Shown: positions 28,302 to 37,697, numbered from the stretch's first letter. The stretch is 64,000 nt of DNA from Leifsonia xyli subsp. xyli str. CTCB07 (GCF_000007665.1 NC_006087.1:1798001-1862000); one strand, 5' to 3'. Program-made: numbers and translations. The notes: generated by a model from the letters alone, not told the origin.

Positions 28302-29936
28302 ATGACCTCGTCTTCGCCCGTCGACGCCGCACCGACAGCACCCGCCGGTGCGGCCGGGCATCGCGCCGAGCGCACCGGCAGCCGCCTGGACGACTGGGCG
28401 GCGCGCGTGCTATGCACGGCTGCGCGGCTGCGCGTCTGGCACTGGGGCACACCGGTCGCGGTGACGCTGCTCGCCGCCGTGCTGCGGCTGTGGAACCTGG
28501 GATGGCCCCACACGCTCGTGTTCGACGAGACCTTCTACGTGAAGGACTCGTGGACGCTGTGGCACCTAGGCTACGAGGGCAGCTGGCCCCAGAAAGCGGA
28601 CTCGTCGTTCGCCGCGGGCGATGTGAATGTGTTCAGCTCGAATCCGTCGTTCGTCACCCACCCCCCGCTCGGGAAGTGGATCATCGGGCTCGGGATGGCC
28701 GCGACCGGCGCCGGGAACTCGTTCGGCTGGCGGGTGTCGACGGCGATCGTCGGCGTCCTGGCCGTGCTGGTCGTGTTCCTGATCGCGCGGAAGTTGTTCG
28801 CGTCGACCGCCGTGGCGGCCATCGCCGGGTTCCTGTTCGCGATCGATGGGCACGCGATCGTCATGAGCCGGGTGGCGCTGCTCGACAGCTCGGTGATGCT
28901 TCTGGCGCTGCTCGCGTTCGGCTGTGTGCTCCTCGACCGCGACGCGCATGCGACGCGGCTGGCCGCGCGGGTGGCGGCGGCGCGGGAGGCGGGAAAGGAC
29001 CCGGCCTGGGGACCGGTACTCTGGTGGCGGCCGTGGCTGCTCGCGGCCGGTGTCCTGACCGGGCTGTGCGCGGGCGTGAAGTGGACGGGCTTCTACTTCC
29101 TCGCGTTCTTCGCCGTGTACACGGTGCTGGTGGACATCGTGGCGCGCCGCCGCGAGAGGCTCGCGTTCTCCGCATCGGGCGGCCTCCTCAAGCAGGCCCC
29201 GGCGACGTTCGCGCTCATGGTGCCGATCGCGTTCGCCTCCTACCTCGCCACCTGGACGGGCTTGCTGGTCACCAGCGGCGGCGTCTACCGCGGCTGGGCA
29301 CAGTCGGTGCATGCGCAGTGGGCGGACGGGCTCTCCTGGGTTCCGCTGTGGTTCCAGAACCTCTGGCACTACCAGAAGGAGATGTACAACTACAGCATCA
29401 ACCTGCACACACCGCATCCGTACCAGTCGAACCCGCTGACGTGGACGCTCATGATCCGCCCGACGAGCATGTACTACATCGGCGATCCGCAGGGCCAGGG
29501 GGGCTGCACGGCCCCGGGCGGCTGCTCCGAGGCGATCACCTCGCTCGGCAACCCGCTGATCTGGTGGGCGGCGACCGCGGCGCTGCTCTACCTGGCCTAC
29601 CGCCTGGTCCGGTTTCGCGAGTGGCAGGTCGGGTTGATCCTGACCGGCTTCGCGGCCGGCTACGTGCCGTGGCTGATCTACATCAACCGCACGATCTTCA
29701 CCTTCTACTCGATTGCGTTCGAACCGTACCTGATCCTCGGGCTGGCGGCCGTGGCGGCCCTTGTGGTCGGGAAGCGCACAGACCCCGAGCGCCGGCGCCG
29801 GCGCGGGATCGCGTGGACGGCCGCGTTTCTCGTAGCCGCGACAGCGATCAGCGTCTTCTTCTGGCCGCTCTGGACCGGGCAGCAGGTGCCTTTCTGGTTC
29901 TGGCAGGCGCATATGTGGCTGCCGAGCTGGGTCTGA
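28302..29936 (+). CDS. Dolichyl-phosphate-mannose-protein mannosyltransferase (Pmt, GT39)
   Basis: 544 residues with about ten membrane helices. It transfers mannose from polyprenyl-phosphate-mannose to Ser/Thr of secreted proteins at the outer face of the membrane, coupled to Sec export in Actinobacteria. The first loop carries the catalytic acidic motif LVFDETFYVKDSW; HPPLGKWIIGLGM, RVALLDSSVMLLALLAFG and the late loop YNYSINLHTPHPYQSNPLTW are typical. The divergent rsmI-pmt order is common in this phylum. Intact; clients could include the secreted proteins of this window (inference). Confidence 0.93.
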   Translation: MTSSSPVDAAPTAPAGAAGHRAERTGSRLDDWAARVLCTAARLRVWHWGTPVAVTLLAAVLRLWNLGWPHTLVFDETFYVKDSWTLWHLGYEGSWPQKADSSFAAGDVNVFSSNPSFVTHPPLGKWIIGLGMAATGAGNSFGWRVSTAIVGVLAVLVVFLIARKLFASTAVAAIAGFLFAIDGHAIVMSRVALLDSSVMLLALLAFGCVLLDRDAHATRLAARVAAAREAGKDPAWGPVLWWRPWLLAAGVLTGLCAGVKWTGFYFLAFFAVYTVLVDIVARRRERLAFSASGGLLKQAPATFALMVPIAFASYLATWTGLLVTSGGVYRGWAQSVHAQWADGLSWVPLWFQNLWHYQKEMYNYSINLHTPHPYQSNPLTWTLMIRPTSMYYIGDPQGQGGCTAPGGCSEAITSLGNPLIWWAATAALLYLAYRLVRFREWQVGLILTGFAAGYVPWLIYINRTIFTFYSIAFEPYLILGLAAVAALVVGKRTDPERRRRRGIAWTAAFLVAATAISVFFWPLWTGQQVPFWFWQAHMWLPSWV

Positions 29937-30154
29937 CCCGGGATGGCGTCTGCGACGTCCCCCTGCCGCAGGCCACGACCGATGGAGCTGGCGTCGCGGT
30001 GCTCGCGCTCGGGCGGGGCGGTGGAGGCCGGGGGCGCTCCGTGCGCCCGCTTCGGGGTCGACCAGTGCGCCAGCTTCAACCCGATGACGCAGCCGACGAG
30101 CCCGGCGATGAGCAGCAGCTTCACGACCGACAGCCCCTCCCCGCCGGACACCAT
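29937..30154 (-). other. Deletion scar with fragment of an unknown membrane protein
   Basis: Between pmt and the truncated binding-protein gene, the minus strand reads EGLSVVKLLLIAGLVGCVIG followed by LKLAHWSTPKRAHG, a plausible single membrane helix with a cytoplasmic tail. It overlaps in another frame the last residues of the binding-protein remnant and has no credible start or end of its own. It is probably the tail of another gene brought here by the same deletion. Family not recognised. Confidence 0.3.
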
Positions 30155-31089
30155 CGCGACGAGCCGTCGGCGTAGCCGGGCGTCAGCGCGGTCTCGCTGA
30201 CCGGGCCGGGAGACGGCGGCACGGCGAACACGCCCAGTTTCAGATTCGGGTTCTGCGCGGTGAAGAAGCCCAGCTCGAACGAGCCGCCGGGGTACATCCC
30301 GGCCTGGCCGGCGAGAAAGAGCGATTGGGCGTCGGTGTAGCTGACGCCCACAACATCCTTCGGCAGGTCGTCCTGCAGCGAGGCGACGGTCTGGATGCCC
30401 TTCACGTAGGCCGGGTCTTGGAACGTCGTCGCGCCGGAAACAACCTCCTTCTGAAACGCGCTGCCGCCGTAGACCGCCGCAGCGAGCGTGTCATGCAGGA
30501 TGGGCAGGGTCCAGGTGTCCTTGCCGCCGACGGCCATCGGTGTGACGCCGTTCTGCTTGAGTGTGGCGTCGACGCGCACGAATTCGTCCCAGGTCGTCGG
30601 CGCCGAGAGCTTGTGCTTGGCGAAGATGTCCTTGTTGTAGAACGTCTGGAGCGTCTGCATCGCGAACGGGACACCGTAGACCTTGCCGTCCTGTTTTCCC
30701 GTCGCGCCCGCGAGCGCGGCCTCGTCGATGTCTTTCAGTCCCGCGATTTTGCCGTCGAGGGCAACGAGGTTGCCGCCGTCCACATAGGGCTGCAGCTTGC
30801 CGTAGGCCTGCACCTGAGCGATGTCGGGGCCGCCGCTGCCGGTCAGGCCGGTGGTGAGCACCTGCGGATACTCGGTGTTCTTGAACGCCGAGAATTTCAC
30901 GGTGACCCCGGGATGCCGCTTCTCGTACTCGGCGAAGATCCTGGTGTAGGCGGCCTTGTCCTCGGGACGCCACGACCAGACGGCGAGCGTGACGTCGCCG
31001 CTTTCCTCCGCGCTGGTGGAGCCGGACCCCGGTGCGCAGCCGGCCAGCCCGAGAGCGAGAGCGGCCACGGTGCTGAGTTTTCTCTTCAC
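30121..31089 (-). pseudogene. Sugar ABC transporter substrate-binding lipoprotein, C-terminally truncated
   Basis: Starts at the GTG at 31089 behind AAGGAG. Lipoprotein signal KRKLSTVAALALGLAGC, then family 1 features: VTLAVWSWRPEDKAAYTRIF, GPDIAQVQAYGKLQPYVDGG, GVPFAMQTLQTFYNKDIFAK and DAQSLFLAGQAGMYPGGSFE. Homology stops at TPGYADGS (about 30165), roughly 100 residues short of the usual length, and the frame ends in unrelated SRWCPAGRGCRS. It is directly downstream of murQ, so it probably bound MurNAc or a related sugar. The fold's C-terminal lobe is incomplete, so binding is unlikely. Confidence 0.85.
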
Positions 31090-31125
31090 TGAGATCTCCT
31101 TCGATGGGTGGTGAAACGGTATGGG

Positions 31126-32040
31126 TCAGGCGTGCAGCGCGGCGACGGCGTCGCGGACCGAGCCGGAGGCGGCGGCGAGCGCCACGGCCGCGCGGTCGGC
31201 GTCGGCGCCGGTCAGCAGCGCGACAATCGCGGCCTTGAGATCGCCGCCGGCCGCGGCCAGCAGCGCCTCGGCCTCGTCCTCGGGTGCGCCGGCCTCGCCC
31301 AGGATGCGGAGGGTGCGCTAGCGGAGCTTGGCATTGGTCGCGACGACGGAGACCATGAGGTTGGAGTAGGTGCGTCCGAGCGCGATCATGAGCGCCGTCG
31401 AGAAGCCGGAGAGGATCGTCTTCTGCGCGGTGCCCGCGCCCAGCCGCGTCGAACCGGTAAGCACCTCGGGACCGGTCTCGACCGCGATCAGGATGTCGGC
31501 GAGGCCGGCCAGCGCGGCGTCGGGGGTGCTCGTGACGAGCGCTGTGAACGCTCCACGCTCGCGGGCGCGGCGGAGGGCGCCGCCCACATAGGGCGTGCTG
31601 CCGGAGGCGGTGACGCCGATCGCGACATCGTCCGGGCCGAGGAGGTCGGCATCCCGCTCGCCGTCGGCCACGAAGTCTTCGGAGTCTTCGACGGCGACCG
31701 TCAGCGCGCGCTCGCCACCCGCGATGTGGGCGGTGACGATGCCGGGCTCCAGATGGAACGTCGGCAGCAGTTCGGCGGCGTCGAGCACCGCGAGGCGGCC
31801 CGGGGTACCCTCACCGAAGTAGTGGACCACACCGCCGCGGCGCACCCGCGGGGCCGCCTGGTCCACGAGGTCGGCCACCCGCGGCAGTGCCTCGGCCACC
31901 GCCTCCATCGCCCGCCGGTCGTGCGCGTTGAGGAGACGGAGCCGCTCGAGCGTGCTCAGTTCGTCGAGCCCTGTGGAGTCCGGGCTGCGGAGTTCGGTCG
32001 GCGGGAGCCGGTGGCTGGCGGTGGCTGCGGGGATGGTCAT
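31126..32040 (-). pseudogene. murQ: N-acetylmuramic acid 6-phosphate etherase interrupted by an in-frame amber codon
   Basis: MurQ cleaves the lactyl ether of MurNAc-6-P to give GlcNAc-6-P during wall recycling. The SIS-domain motif VVHYFGEGTPGRLAVLDAAE and ATASGSTPYVGGAL-like IGVTASGSTPYV are present, as is the C-terminal NAKLR. Codon 241 (31318-31320) is TAG; the same frame then continues with good homology, RTLRILGEAGAPEDEAEALL to AVAALHA and a TGA at 31126-31128, completing 304 codons. No frameshift is needed, only one substitution (for example CAG or GAG to TAG). The truncated product lacks the C-terminal UBA-like domain. It lies between the broken binding-protein gene and the divergent broken MurR-like regulator. 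Confidence 0.9.
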
Positions 32041-32168
32041 GCGCCGATCCTGGCCTAAATATCCATAGAGTTCAAGCCAAAGAAATATCCTTTACACGGC
32101 CGCGACGCGGATGGTCAATACAAGCATTAAGGCAGAATCGTGCGGGAGCAATCGGCAGGAGGTCCGGG
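32041..32168. promoter_or_regulatory. Divergent murQ / MurR-like regulator promoter region with direct repeats
   Basis: This 128-bp divergent spacer contains two copies of AAATATCC (32057-32064 and 32083-32090), 26 bp apart, in a locally A/T-rich stretch. RpiR/MurR regulators bind repeats between murR and the genes they control, so these are candidate half-sites. Since regulator and targets are broken, this would be a fossil operator. Confidence 0.35.
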
Positions 32169-33057
32169 ATGAGCGAAGACGCGGTGGCGAGGATCGCCCA
32201 GGCGCGACCGGGGCTACGGCCCTCCGAACAGCGGGTGGCGGACGCCATCCTGGCCGACCCCGCTTCGATCGTCGACCTGCCGATCACCGAACTGGCCGAG
32301 CGCTGCTCCACCTCGGTGGCGACGGTCGTGCGCTTCTGCCAGGCGGCCGGGTATGCGGGGTGCGGCGAACTCCGGCTGGAACTGGCCTCGACCCGCGGCC
32401 GCGAAGAAGTCTCGCTCGGCCGCTTCGGCGTCTCGGACGGCGAGATCGAAGCGGACGACGACGCGCATGACGTGCTCGCGAAGGTCGCCTACCACGAGGC
32501 CCACGCCATCGAGTCGACAGCGTCGTCCGTCGACACCACCACACTGGATGCCGTGGCCGGCGCGATCGCGAAAGCCGACCGGGTGGACATCTACGGTGTC
32601 GGCTCCAGCGCCCTCGCCGCCATCGACCTGCAGCAGAAACTGCACCGCATCGGTCTCGTCTCCTTTTACAACAGCGACATCCACCTCGCCCTGACCAGCG
32701 GCGCGCTGCTCACCGGCCGTTCGGTGTCGGTCGGATTCTCGCACTCGGGTCTCAGCGTGGAGACCGTCGATAGCCTCTCGACGGCACGCCTCGCCGGAGG
32801 CGGCGACCGTGGCGGTGACGAACTTCCCGGCCTCGCTGATCGCCGAGCAGGCCGACCATGTGCTGGTGACCAGCGCCTCGGAGACCCGCTACCGGCCGGG
32901 CGCGATGTCCAGCCGGATCGCACAGCTCGCGGTGGTCGACTTCCTCTTCGTGCGCCTGGTGCAGCGGCTCCACGGCCGGACGCTGCCCCCGCTGCAGCTC
33001 ACCTACGACGCGGTGCAGACGCACCGGCTGCCGCCGACCCGGCATCGGGCCGGCTGA
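32169..33057 (+). pseudogene. RpiR/MurR family transcriptional regulator, frameshifted
   Basis: The N-terminal helix-turn-helix LRPSEQRVADAILADP, ITELAERCSTSVATVVRFCQ and the start of the SIS domain VDIYGVGSSALAAIDLQQKL, VSVGFSHSGLSVETVDSLS are intact. The frame breaks at about 32790. The remaining SIS domain continues in another frame as TVAVTNFPASLIAEQADHVL to LPPTRHRAG, ending at the TGA at 33055-33057. The SIS domain senses sugar phosphates, and the divergent murQ makes MurNAc-6-phosphate the likely effector. Sugar sensing is lost in the truncated protein. Confidence 0.88.
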
Positions 33058-33109
33058 GTCTTCGCTGAGTCGCAGAGGAGCGGCGCCGCAGCGGACGTAG
33101 ACTCCGATC

Positions 33110-33598
33110 ATGAGCCTGATGGATATCCCGTTCCGCACCATCGACGGCGAACCCACTTCCCTCGCGGCTTTCGCGGGCAAGGTCATCCTCGTCGTCAACG
33201 TCGCCTCCCGCTGCGGGCTCGCCCCGCAGTACGAGAAGCTCGAAGGCTTGCAGAAGACCTACGGCGACCGCGGCTTCACCGTGATCGGATTCCCGAGCAA
33301 CCAGTTCCTGCAGGAGCTGAACAGCACGGACGCGATCAAGGAATACTGCTCGACCACCTGGGGCGTCACTTTCCCGATGATGGAGAAAGTGAAGCTGAAC
33401 GGCCGCTCGGCGCACCCGCTCTACGCAGAGCTGACCACCTACCCCGACGCCGCTGGCAAGGCGGGGAAGGTGAAGTGGAATTTCGAGAAGTTCATGATCA
33501 CCCCCGGCGGCGCGGTGCATCGGTTCCGCCCGACGACCGAGCCGGACGCTCCCGAGATCATCGGGCTCATCGAGCAGGCGCTGCCGACGGCGGTGTGA
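33110..33598 (+). CDS. Glutathione peroxidase family thiol peroxidase
   Basis: 162 residues, cytoplasmic. The active site is cysteine, not selenocysteine: LVVNVASRCGLAPQYEKLEG, with FPSNQFLQELN (Gln) and WNFEKFMI (Trp-Asn). Bacterial members of this kind mostly use thioredoxin to reduce hydrogen and lipid peroxides. Family enzymes have FPCNQF at the second motif; here it is FPSNQF, so the cysteine often found there is missing and a resolving cysteine must come from elsewhere (the only other Cys is in EYCSTTWG). Intact. Confidence 0.92.
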   Translation: MSLMDIPFRTIDGEPTSLAAFAGKVILVVNVASRCGLAPQYEKLEGLQKTYGDRGFTVIGFPSNQFLQELNSTDAIKEYCSTTWGVTFPMMEKVKLNGRSAHPLYAELTTYPDAAGKAGKVKWNFEKFMITPGGAVHRFRPTTEPDAPEIIGLIEQALPTAV

Positions 33599-33621
33599 CC
33601 CGGAACCGGAAGCGCGCCGGA

Positions 33622-33912
33622 TCAGGCCCGCCGGAACCACCGGCCGCCGACGCGCTCGGTGAGCTGCCAGCGGCCCACCTCCGCGCACCGCTGGACACCG
33701 GCCACGGTGTGCTCGGCGATGCGGAGCGCTTCCTCGGCCCCGTCCGCCAGAAAGCGGACGGTGAGGCGGGCTTCGCCCGCCACGGCGTCCACGCCGGTGG
33801 CCTCGACCACGGTGAGTTCGGCCGCCGCCTCCGCCGCCGCGGTCTCGACGCTCTGGGCAGCGACTCCGGGACGCAGCCGGCCGACGGAGACGATCACGCG
33901 AAACGAAGGCAC
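33622..33912 (-). CDS. Small conserved-looking hypothetical protein
   Basis: 96 residues from a GTG at 33912. Begins with a strand-rich VPSFRVIVSVGRLRPGVAAQ, is Ala/Glu-rich in the middle and ends QLTERVGGRWFRRA. It resembles a small alpha/beta (ferredoxin-like) protein with no cysteines or membrane segments. No family recognised. The start is convergent to gpx and divergent from pabC; codon use is typical of the window. Confidence 0.6.
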   Translation of the reverse strand: MPSFRVIVSVGRLRPGVAAQSVETAAAEAAAELTVVEATGVDAVAGEARLTVRFLADGAEEALRIAEHTVAGVQRCAEVGRWQLTERVGGRWFRRA

Positions 33913-34038
33913 ACGGGAAGCCTACGGGGCCTCCCCTCTCCCCGGGAGTGGGCGACACAAGCCGCCGCGTTCCACCGCCGCGAGAGCGACTGAGCCGCCG
34001 CACCTCACCGGGGCCGCCGCTGAGACGACAATGGACCC

Positions 34039-34929
34039 ATGACTGGCGCCACACTGCTCACGATCGCTGCGCCCGACGCAGCCACAGCCACGGGCGGCCC
34101 CGGCTACGCCGTCGCCGACTTCGCCGCCCCGCAGGTCAGGATCACCGACCTCGCCGTGACCCGCGGCGACGGAGTCTTCGAGACCATCGCCGTGATCGAC
34201 GGCCGCCCGCAGTCGCTGGGCCCGCATCTGATCCGTCTGGCGCACTCCGCCGCGCTGCTCGACCTCCCCGCGCCCGCCGAGCGCCGCTGGCACGAGGCCG
34301 TTCTCGCTGGGGTCGCCGACTACCGCGAGCGCAACGGCGCGGAGCGCGAGTTGTACGCGAAGCTCATCTACACGCGCGGCGTCGAGGGCGAGGGGCGGCC
34401 GAGCGGGTGGGTACTCGTCGACCGGGGCGAGGATTTCACCCAGCAACGCCTCGGAATCCGTGTCGTCACTCTCGACCGCGGGCTTCGTCACGACGTGGCC
34501 GAGACCTCGCCGTGGCTGCTCGCGGGTGCGAAGACGCTCTCGTACGCCGTCAACCGCGCCGCCCAGCGCGAGGCCGTCCGACGCGGAGCGGACGACGCGA
34601 TCTTTCTCAGCTCGGACGGCTACGCGCTGGAGGGCCCCACCTCGAATCTCCTCCTGCTCACGGGGGGTGCCGTGGTCACCCCGCAAACAGATCAAGGCAT
34701 CCTCGCGGGGACCACCCAGGCGGCGGCGTTCGCGTTCTTCGAGGAGCGCGGGCAGAAGACGGAATACCGCCGCATCAGTGTCAAGGAGCTTTTCGCCGCT
34801 GATGCACTTTGGCTGGTGTCCAGCGTGCGGCAAGCGGCCCCGATCACACAAATCAACGGAAAAAAATATCCTGTCGACGCCGTTCTCACCGCCAATCTCA
34901 ACAAGTATTTGTTGGAAAGAACCTACTGA
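34039..34929 (+). CDS. pabC: Aminodeoxychorismate lyase / class IV PLP aminotransferase
   Basis: 296 residues. The fold type IV PLP enzyme shows VTRGDGVFETIAVIDGRPQS, the PLP lysine in AGAKTLSYAVNRAAQREAVR and the phosphate-binding EGPTSNLLLLTGG and ILAGTTQAAAFAF. Most likely it eliminates pyruvate from aminodeoxychorismate to give p-aminobenzoate for folate, which fits folP elsewhere in the window; a branched-chain or D-amino acid aminotransferase cannot be excluded. The last 25 codons (INGKKYPVDAVLTANLNKYL) are clearly more A/T-rich than the rest. Confidence 0.82.
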   Translation: MTGATLLTIAAPDAATATGGPGYAVADFAAPQVRITDLAVTRGDGVFETIAVIDGRPQSLGPHLIRLAHSAALLDLPAPAERRWHEAVLAGVADYRERNGAERELYAKLIYTRGVEGEGRPSGWVLVDRGEDFTQQRLGIRVVTLDRGLRHDVAETSPWLLAGAKTLSYAVNRAAQREAVRRGADDAIFLSSDGYALEGPTSNLLLLTGGAVVTPQTDQGILAGTTQAAAFAFFEERGQKTEYRRISVKELFAADALWLVSSVRQAAPITQINGKKYPVDAVLTANLNKYLLERTY

Positions 34930-35062
34930 ACACCAACTATTCATCTTTCGGTAGACCCCTCGTTACGCCCCGATTCGCGATGGCCCGTCTCCCGGCCTAG
35001 GCTGTACCCACCCAGTCCGGCTCCGCAGCCGGAGCCATCCGCGAGCGGGGGGAGGCCATACC

Positions 35063-35398
35063 GTGACCGACGAGGTTCCACGCAGTGTCGAAGTGCTGCG
35101 CCAGCAGGCGCGGGACGAACTCGCCTCGCTCATCGAACAGCGCTGCCGGGCCGGCGAAGACCCGTGGCAGTTCATCCCGGACATGCCGAGCGTGGATGAG
35201 CAGGTCGTCATCGCCCTGCGCGCCGGGGCGCTCGAAGACATCGACCTCGGCGAGGAGCGGTCGCGGGCGCACCGCCCCGCGACCGGCCGGACGACCTTCG
35301 AACGTTTCAAGTACAGTCTGCTGCGACAGATCGCACTGGAGCATCCGGAGCTGAGCGAAGCGGTCTGGGGGATGCTCGACAAGCTCGAGCGCGCGTAA
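35063..35398 (+). CDS. Small hypothetical protein
   Basis: 111 residues from a GTG at 35063 preceded by GGGGGGAGG. All-helical, highly charged and cysteine-free: VEVLRQQARDELASLIEQRC apart from one Cys, DPWQFIPDMPSVDEQVVIAL, then FKYSLLRQIALEHPELSEAV. No membrane segment. Family not recognised; probably a lineage-specific conserved protein. A small hairpin (GGCTCCG/CGGAGCC, 35019-35036) precedes it. It ends 47 bp before the hrpA fragment. Confidence 0.6.
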   Translation: MTDEVPRSVEVLRQQARDELASLIEQRCRAGEDPWQFIPDMPSVDEQVVIALRAGALEDIDLGEERSRAHRPATGRTTFERFKYSLLRQIALEHPELSEAVWGMLDKLERA

Positions 35399-35445
35399 CA
35401 GTCCGCCCCCGCGACGGCCGTTGACGCCGATAGACTGGAAGGTTT

Positions 35446-35650
35446 ATGCCCTCCCCCGCCGCTCTCCCCCGCATCGTCTTCCCGCCGGAGCTGCCCGTCA
35501 GCCAGAAGCGGGAGGACATCGCGCGCGCGATCCGGGAGAACCAGGTCGTGATCGTCGCGGGCGAGACCAGTTCGGGCAAGACGACACAGCTGCCGAAGAT
35601 CTGCCTGGAACTTGGGCGGGAGTCCATCGGCCACACGCAGCCACGGCGGA
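35446..35650 (+). pseudogene. N-terminal fragment of HrpA-type ATP-dependent RNA helicase
   Basis: Sixty-eight codons of a DEAH-box helicase: [20 protein letters not shown], the nucleotide-binding [20 protein letters not shown] (motif I) and GHTQPRR (motif Ia). The full protein would be about 1300 residues. Homology ends at about 35640-35650, where the sequence becomes the reverse complement of an aromatic amino acid lyase gene. More than 3.5 kb of hrpA has therefore been deleted together with the 3' part of the lyase gene. Confidence 0.9.
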
Positions 35651-36385
35651 GGCGCGCTGGCCGGAGGCGCCGCGGGCATCGGCGATGATCTCGGAGTAAG
35701 GACTGAGGTTGCCCGAGACGGCTTCCAGAGAAAGCGCCGCCGCGCGGTCGGCGGCAACGGCCACCGCCTCCACGTCCGCCACGAGCAGCGCGCCGACGCC
35801 GACGCCGACGCTGTACGCGTTGCCGCTGATCGCGGCGAGCGCTTCGTGGTGGGCCAGTTCCACGGGGGTCAGGCCCGCGGCGGCGAGCGCGTCGGAAGCG
35901 AAGGCATCCGGCAGCACCCGGCCCTCCCCCGTCACCACCGCAGCCACCTCCGCGAGCGCGGTGAGATCGGCCGCGCCAACGGAGCCCCGGGAAGGGATGA
36001 GCAGGGTCACCCGCGCGTTCAGAAGCGCCGCATACGCCCGCGCCAGCTCCACCCGGACCCCCGCCCCGCGTGAACCCGGCGAGCCAGGCGGCCACGACCG
36101 CCCGCGCTTCGAGGGCGGGCAGTGCCGCGCCGATGCCGCCGCGGTGGTTCGCGATGGTCCGCCGCTGGAAGGTCGCGAACTCGGCCGGAGCGACCGCTTC
36201 GTCCCGGCCGGCGCCGAGACGCCGATTCAGACCGTAGACCGCTTCTCCCACGGCGATCGCACGCTCGACGACGGCCCGGGAGGCGGCGAGCGTCGCCACA
36301 GCGTCCGCGTCCAGCTCGACGGGGCCCCCGCAGCGATCGCGACGATGTCCGCGGCCGTGGGCGCTGCCGAACCGAGACGGACCAT
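35640..36385 (-). pseudogene. Histidine/aromatic amino acid lyase homologue: truncated, twice frameshifted, no Ala-Ser-Gly motif
   Basis: Starts MVRLGSAAPTAADIVAIAAG at 36385; shifts frame at about 36325, continues TLAASRAVVERAIAVGEAVY and the lyase signature RTIANHRGGIGAALPALEAR, shifts again at about 36070, and reads VELARAYAALLNARVTLL, PSRGSVGAADLTALAEVAAV, HHEALAAISGNAYSVGVGVG. In true lyases the GSVGASGDL motif self-cyclises into the MIO cofactor; here GSVGAADL lacks ASG, so even the ancestor was probably not a classical lyase. The coding sequence is cut at residue about 230 ([15 protein letters not shown]), where it meets the inverted hrpA fragment. Its start lies just downstream of the flavin monooxygenase gene. 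Confidence 0.85.
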
Positions 36386-36395
36386 CGGGGAGACC

Positions 36396-37688
36396 TCAGA
36401 AGTCCGCGAGGTTCTGGCGCAGGCCGCCATCGCCGAGCTCGGTCCGGAGGAGCCCGCGGCGGCGCAGCGCCGGGACGAGCGGGTCGAGCGTGCGGTGGAC
36501 GTTCGCCGGGTGTACCTGACCGGTGAACAGGAAGCCGTCGCCGCCGACCGCCTCCCCCAGCTCGCCCAGGTGATCGGCCACCTCGTCGGCGGTGCCGATG
36601 AGGGCGAGCCCGTCTTCGTTGGCGCGTTTCCGCAGGATCTCGCGCAGTGTCGAGCCGGCCGGGGCCGAGGAGAGGAAGTTGTCGAGCGTTCCGCGATTGC
36701 TGTTGGTCGTGATCTCGGGCAGCGGGGCGTCCAGGTCGAACCTCTTGAAGTCGACGCCAGTCAGGTAGGAGATGGATTGCAGCTGCTCGTCGATCGCCGC
36801 CTTCGTCAGCTCGGAGCGGGCGGCGCGCACGCTCGCGGTCTCCTCGGCGTTGGCGGTCAGAATGGGCTGCACCACGAACAGCACCGTGATCGCGTCGGCA
36901 TCGCGGCCGTTCTCGGTCGCGACCCGGCGGATGCTGTCGCGGTGCTCGCGCATCCGCTCCGGCGTCGAGGCGAGGGCGAGCACCACATCCGAGTTCTTCC
37001 CCGCGAAGTCGCGTCCACGGCCGGACGCCCCCGCCTGCACCATCACCGGCTCCTCGGCGGCCGGGGCGGTGTTGAGCGGACCGCGCACGGTGAAGAACCG
37101 GCCCTCGTGGTGGATCGGGTGAACCTTGCGGAAGTCGGCGTAGACGCCGGTGGCGGCATCCTCGACGATGGCGTCGGGCTCCCAGCTGCGCCAGAGCTTG
37201 CGAACCACCTCCACCCACTCATAGGCCCGGTCGTAGCGCAGATCGGGCTCGACCTGCTTGTCGAGCCCGTAGTTCTGTGCGGCGAGGTCGGAGCCGCTGG
37301 TGACGACGTTGAAGCCGAGACGTCCGCCGGCGAAGTGCTGAAGCGTGCTCAGCAGGCGTGCGGCGGTGAACGGATCGGTGAAGCTGGCGCTCAGCGTCAG
37401 GACCACGCCGAGCCGGCTGGTCGCGCTGAGCAGGGAGGGCACCAGCGGCAGCGGATCATGCTTCGGCACGAACCGGGCCGCGGCGAGGTTCACCTCGGCC
37501 GTGCCACCGTAGGTGTCCGGCACCGCGACGCCATCCTCGACGATGAAGAGATCGAAGCCGGCGCCCTCGAAGGCTCGCGCCGCCTCCTGGTACACCGTCG
37601 GCTGCCGCCAGTCGTAGCCGATGCCGTAGGTGGGGTCGCCCCAGCCCTGGACGCCGAACCCGGCACCGAGAAACCAGCCGAAATGCAC
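36396..37688 (-). CDS. LLM-class FMN-dependent monooxygenase (NtaA/SnaA/DszA family)
   Basis: 430 residues, apparently full length. The luciferase-like TIM barrel carries FGWFLGAGFGVQGWGDPTYG, FDLFIVEDGVAVPDTYGG, RLGFNVVTSGSDLAAQNYGL, EPVMVQAGASGRGRDFAGK and ALIGTADEVADHLGEL. Such enzymes use FMNH2 to oxidise chelators, sulfones or other organosulfur compounds. The neighbouring cysteine synthase homologue points to a sulfur substrate. The GTG at 37688 is the only in-frame start (a TGA lies 9 nt upstream) and lacks a good Shine-Dalgarno, so it may depend on translational coupling to the broken upstream gene. Confidence 0.85.
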   Translation of the reverse strand: MHFGWFLGAGFGVQGWGDPTYGIGYDWRQPTVYQEAARAFEGAGFDLFIVEDGVAVPDTYGGTAEVNLAAARFVPKHDPLPLVPSLLSATSRLGVVLTLSASFTDPFTAARLLSTLQHFAGGRLGFNVVTSGSDLAAQNYGLDKQVEPDLRYDRAYEWVEVVRKLWRSWEPDAIVEDAATGVYADFRKVHPIHHEGRFFTVRGPLNTAPAAEEPVMVQAGASGRGRDFAGKNSDVVLALASTPERMREHRDSIRRVATENGRDADAITVLFVVQPILTANAEETASVRAARSELTKAAIDEQLQSISYLTGVDFKRFDLDAPLPEITTNSNRGTLDNFLSSAPAGSTLREILRKRANEDGLALIGTADEVADHLGELGEAVGGDGFLFTGQVHPANVHRTLDPLVPALRRRGLLRTELGDGGLRQNLADF

Positions 37689-37697
37689 GAAGAGCCA

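Noticed and set aside
27457..28452. Longer rsmI start 59 codons upstream
   Set aside because: The extension overlaps the pmt coding sequence and is Arg-rich; the conserved start is MIILAATPIGNLGD at 28275.
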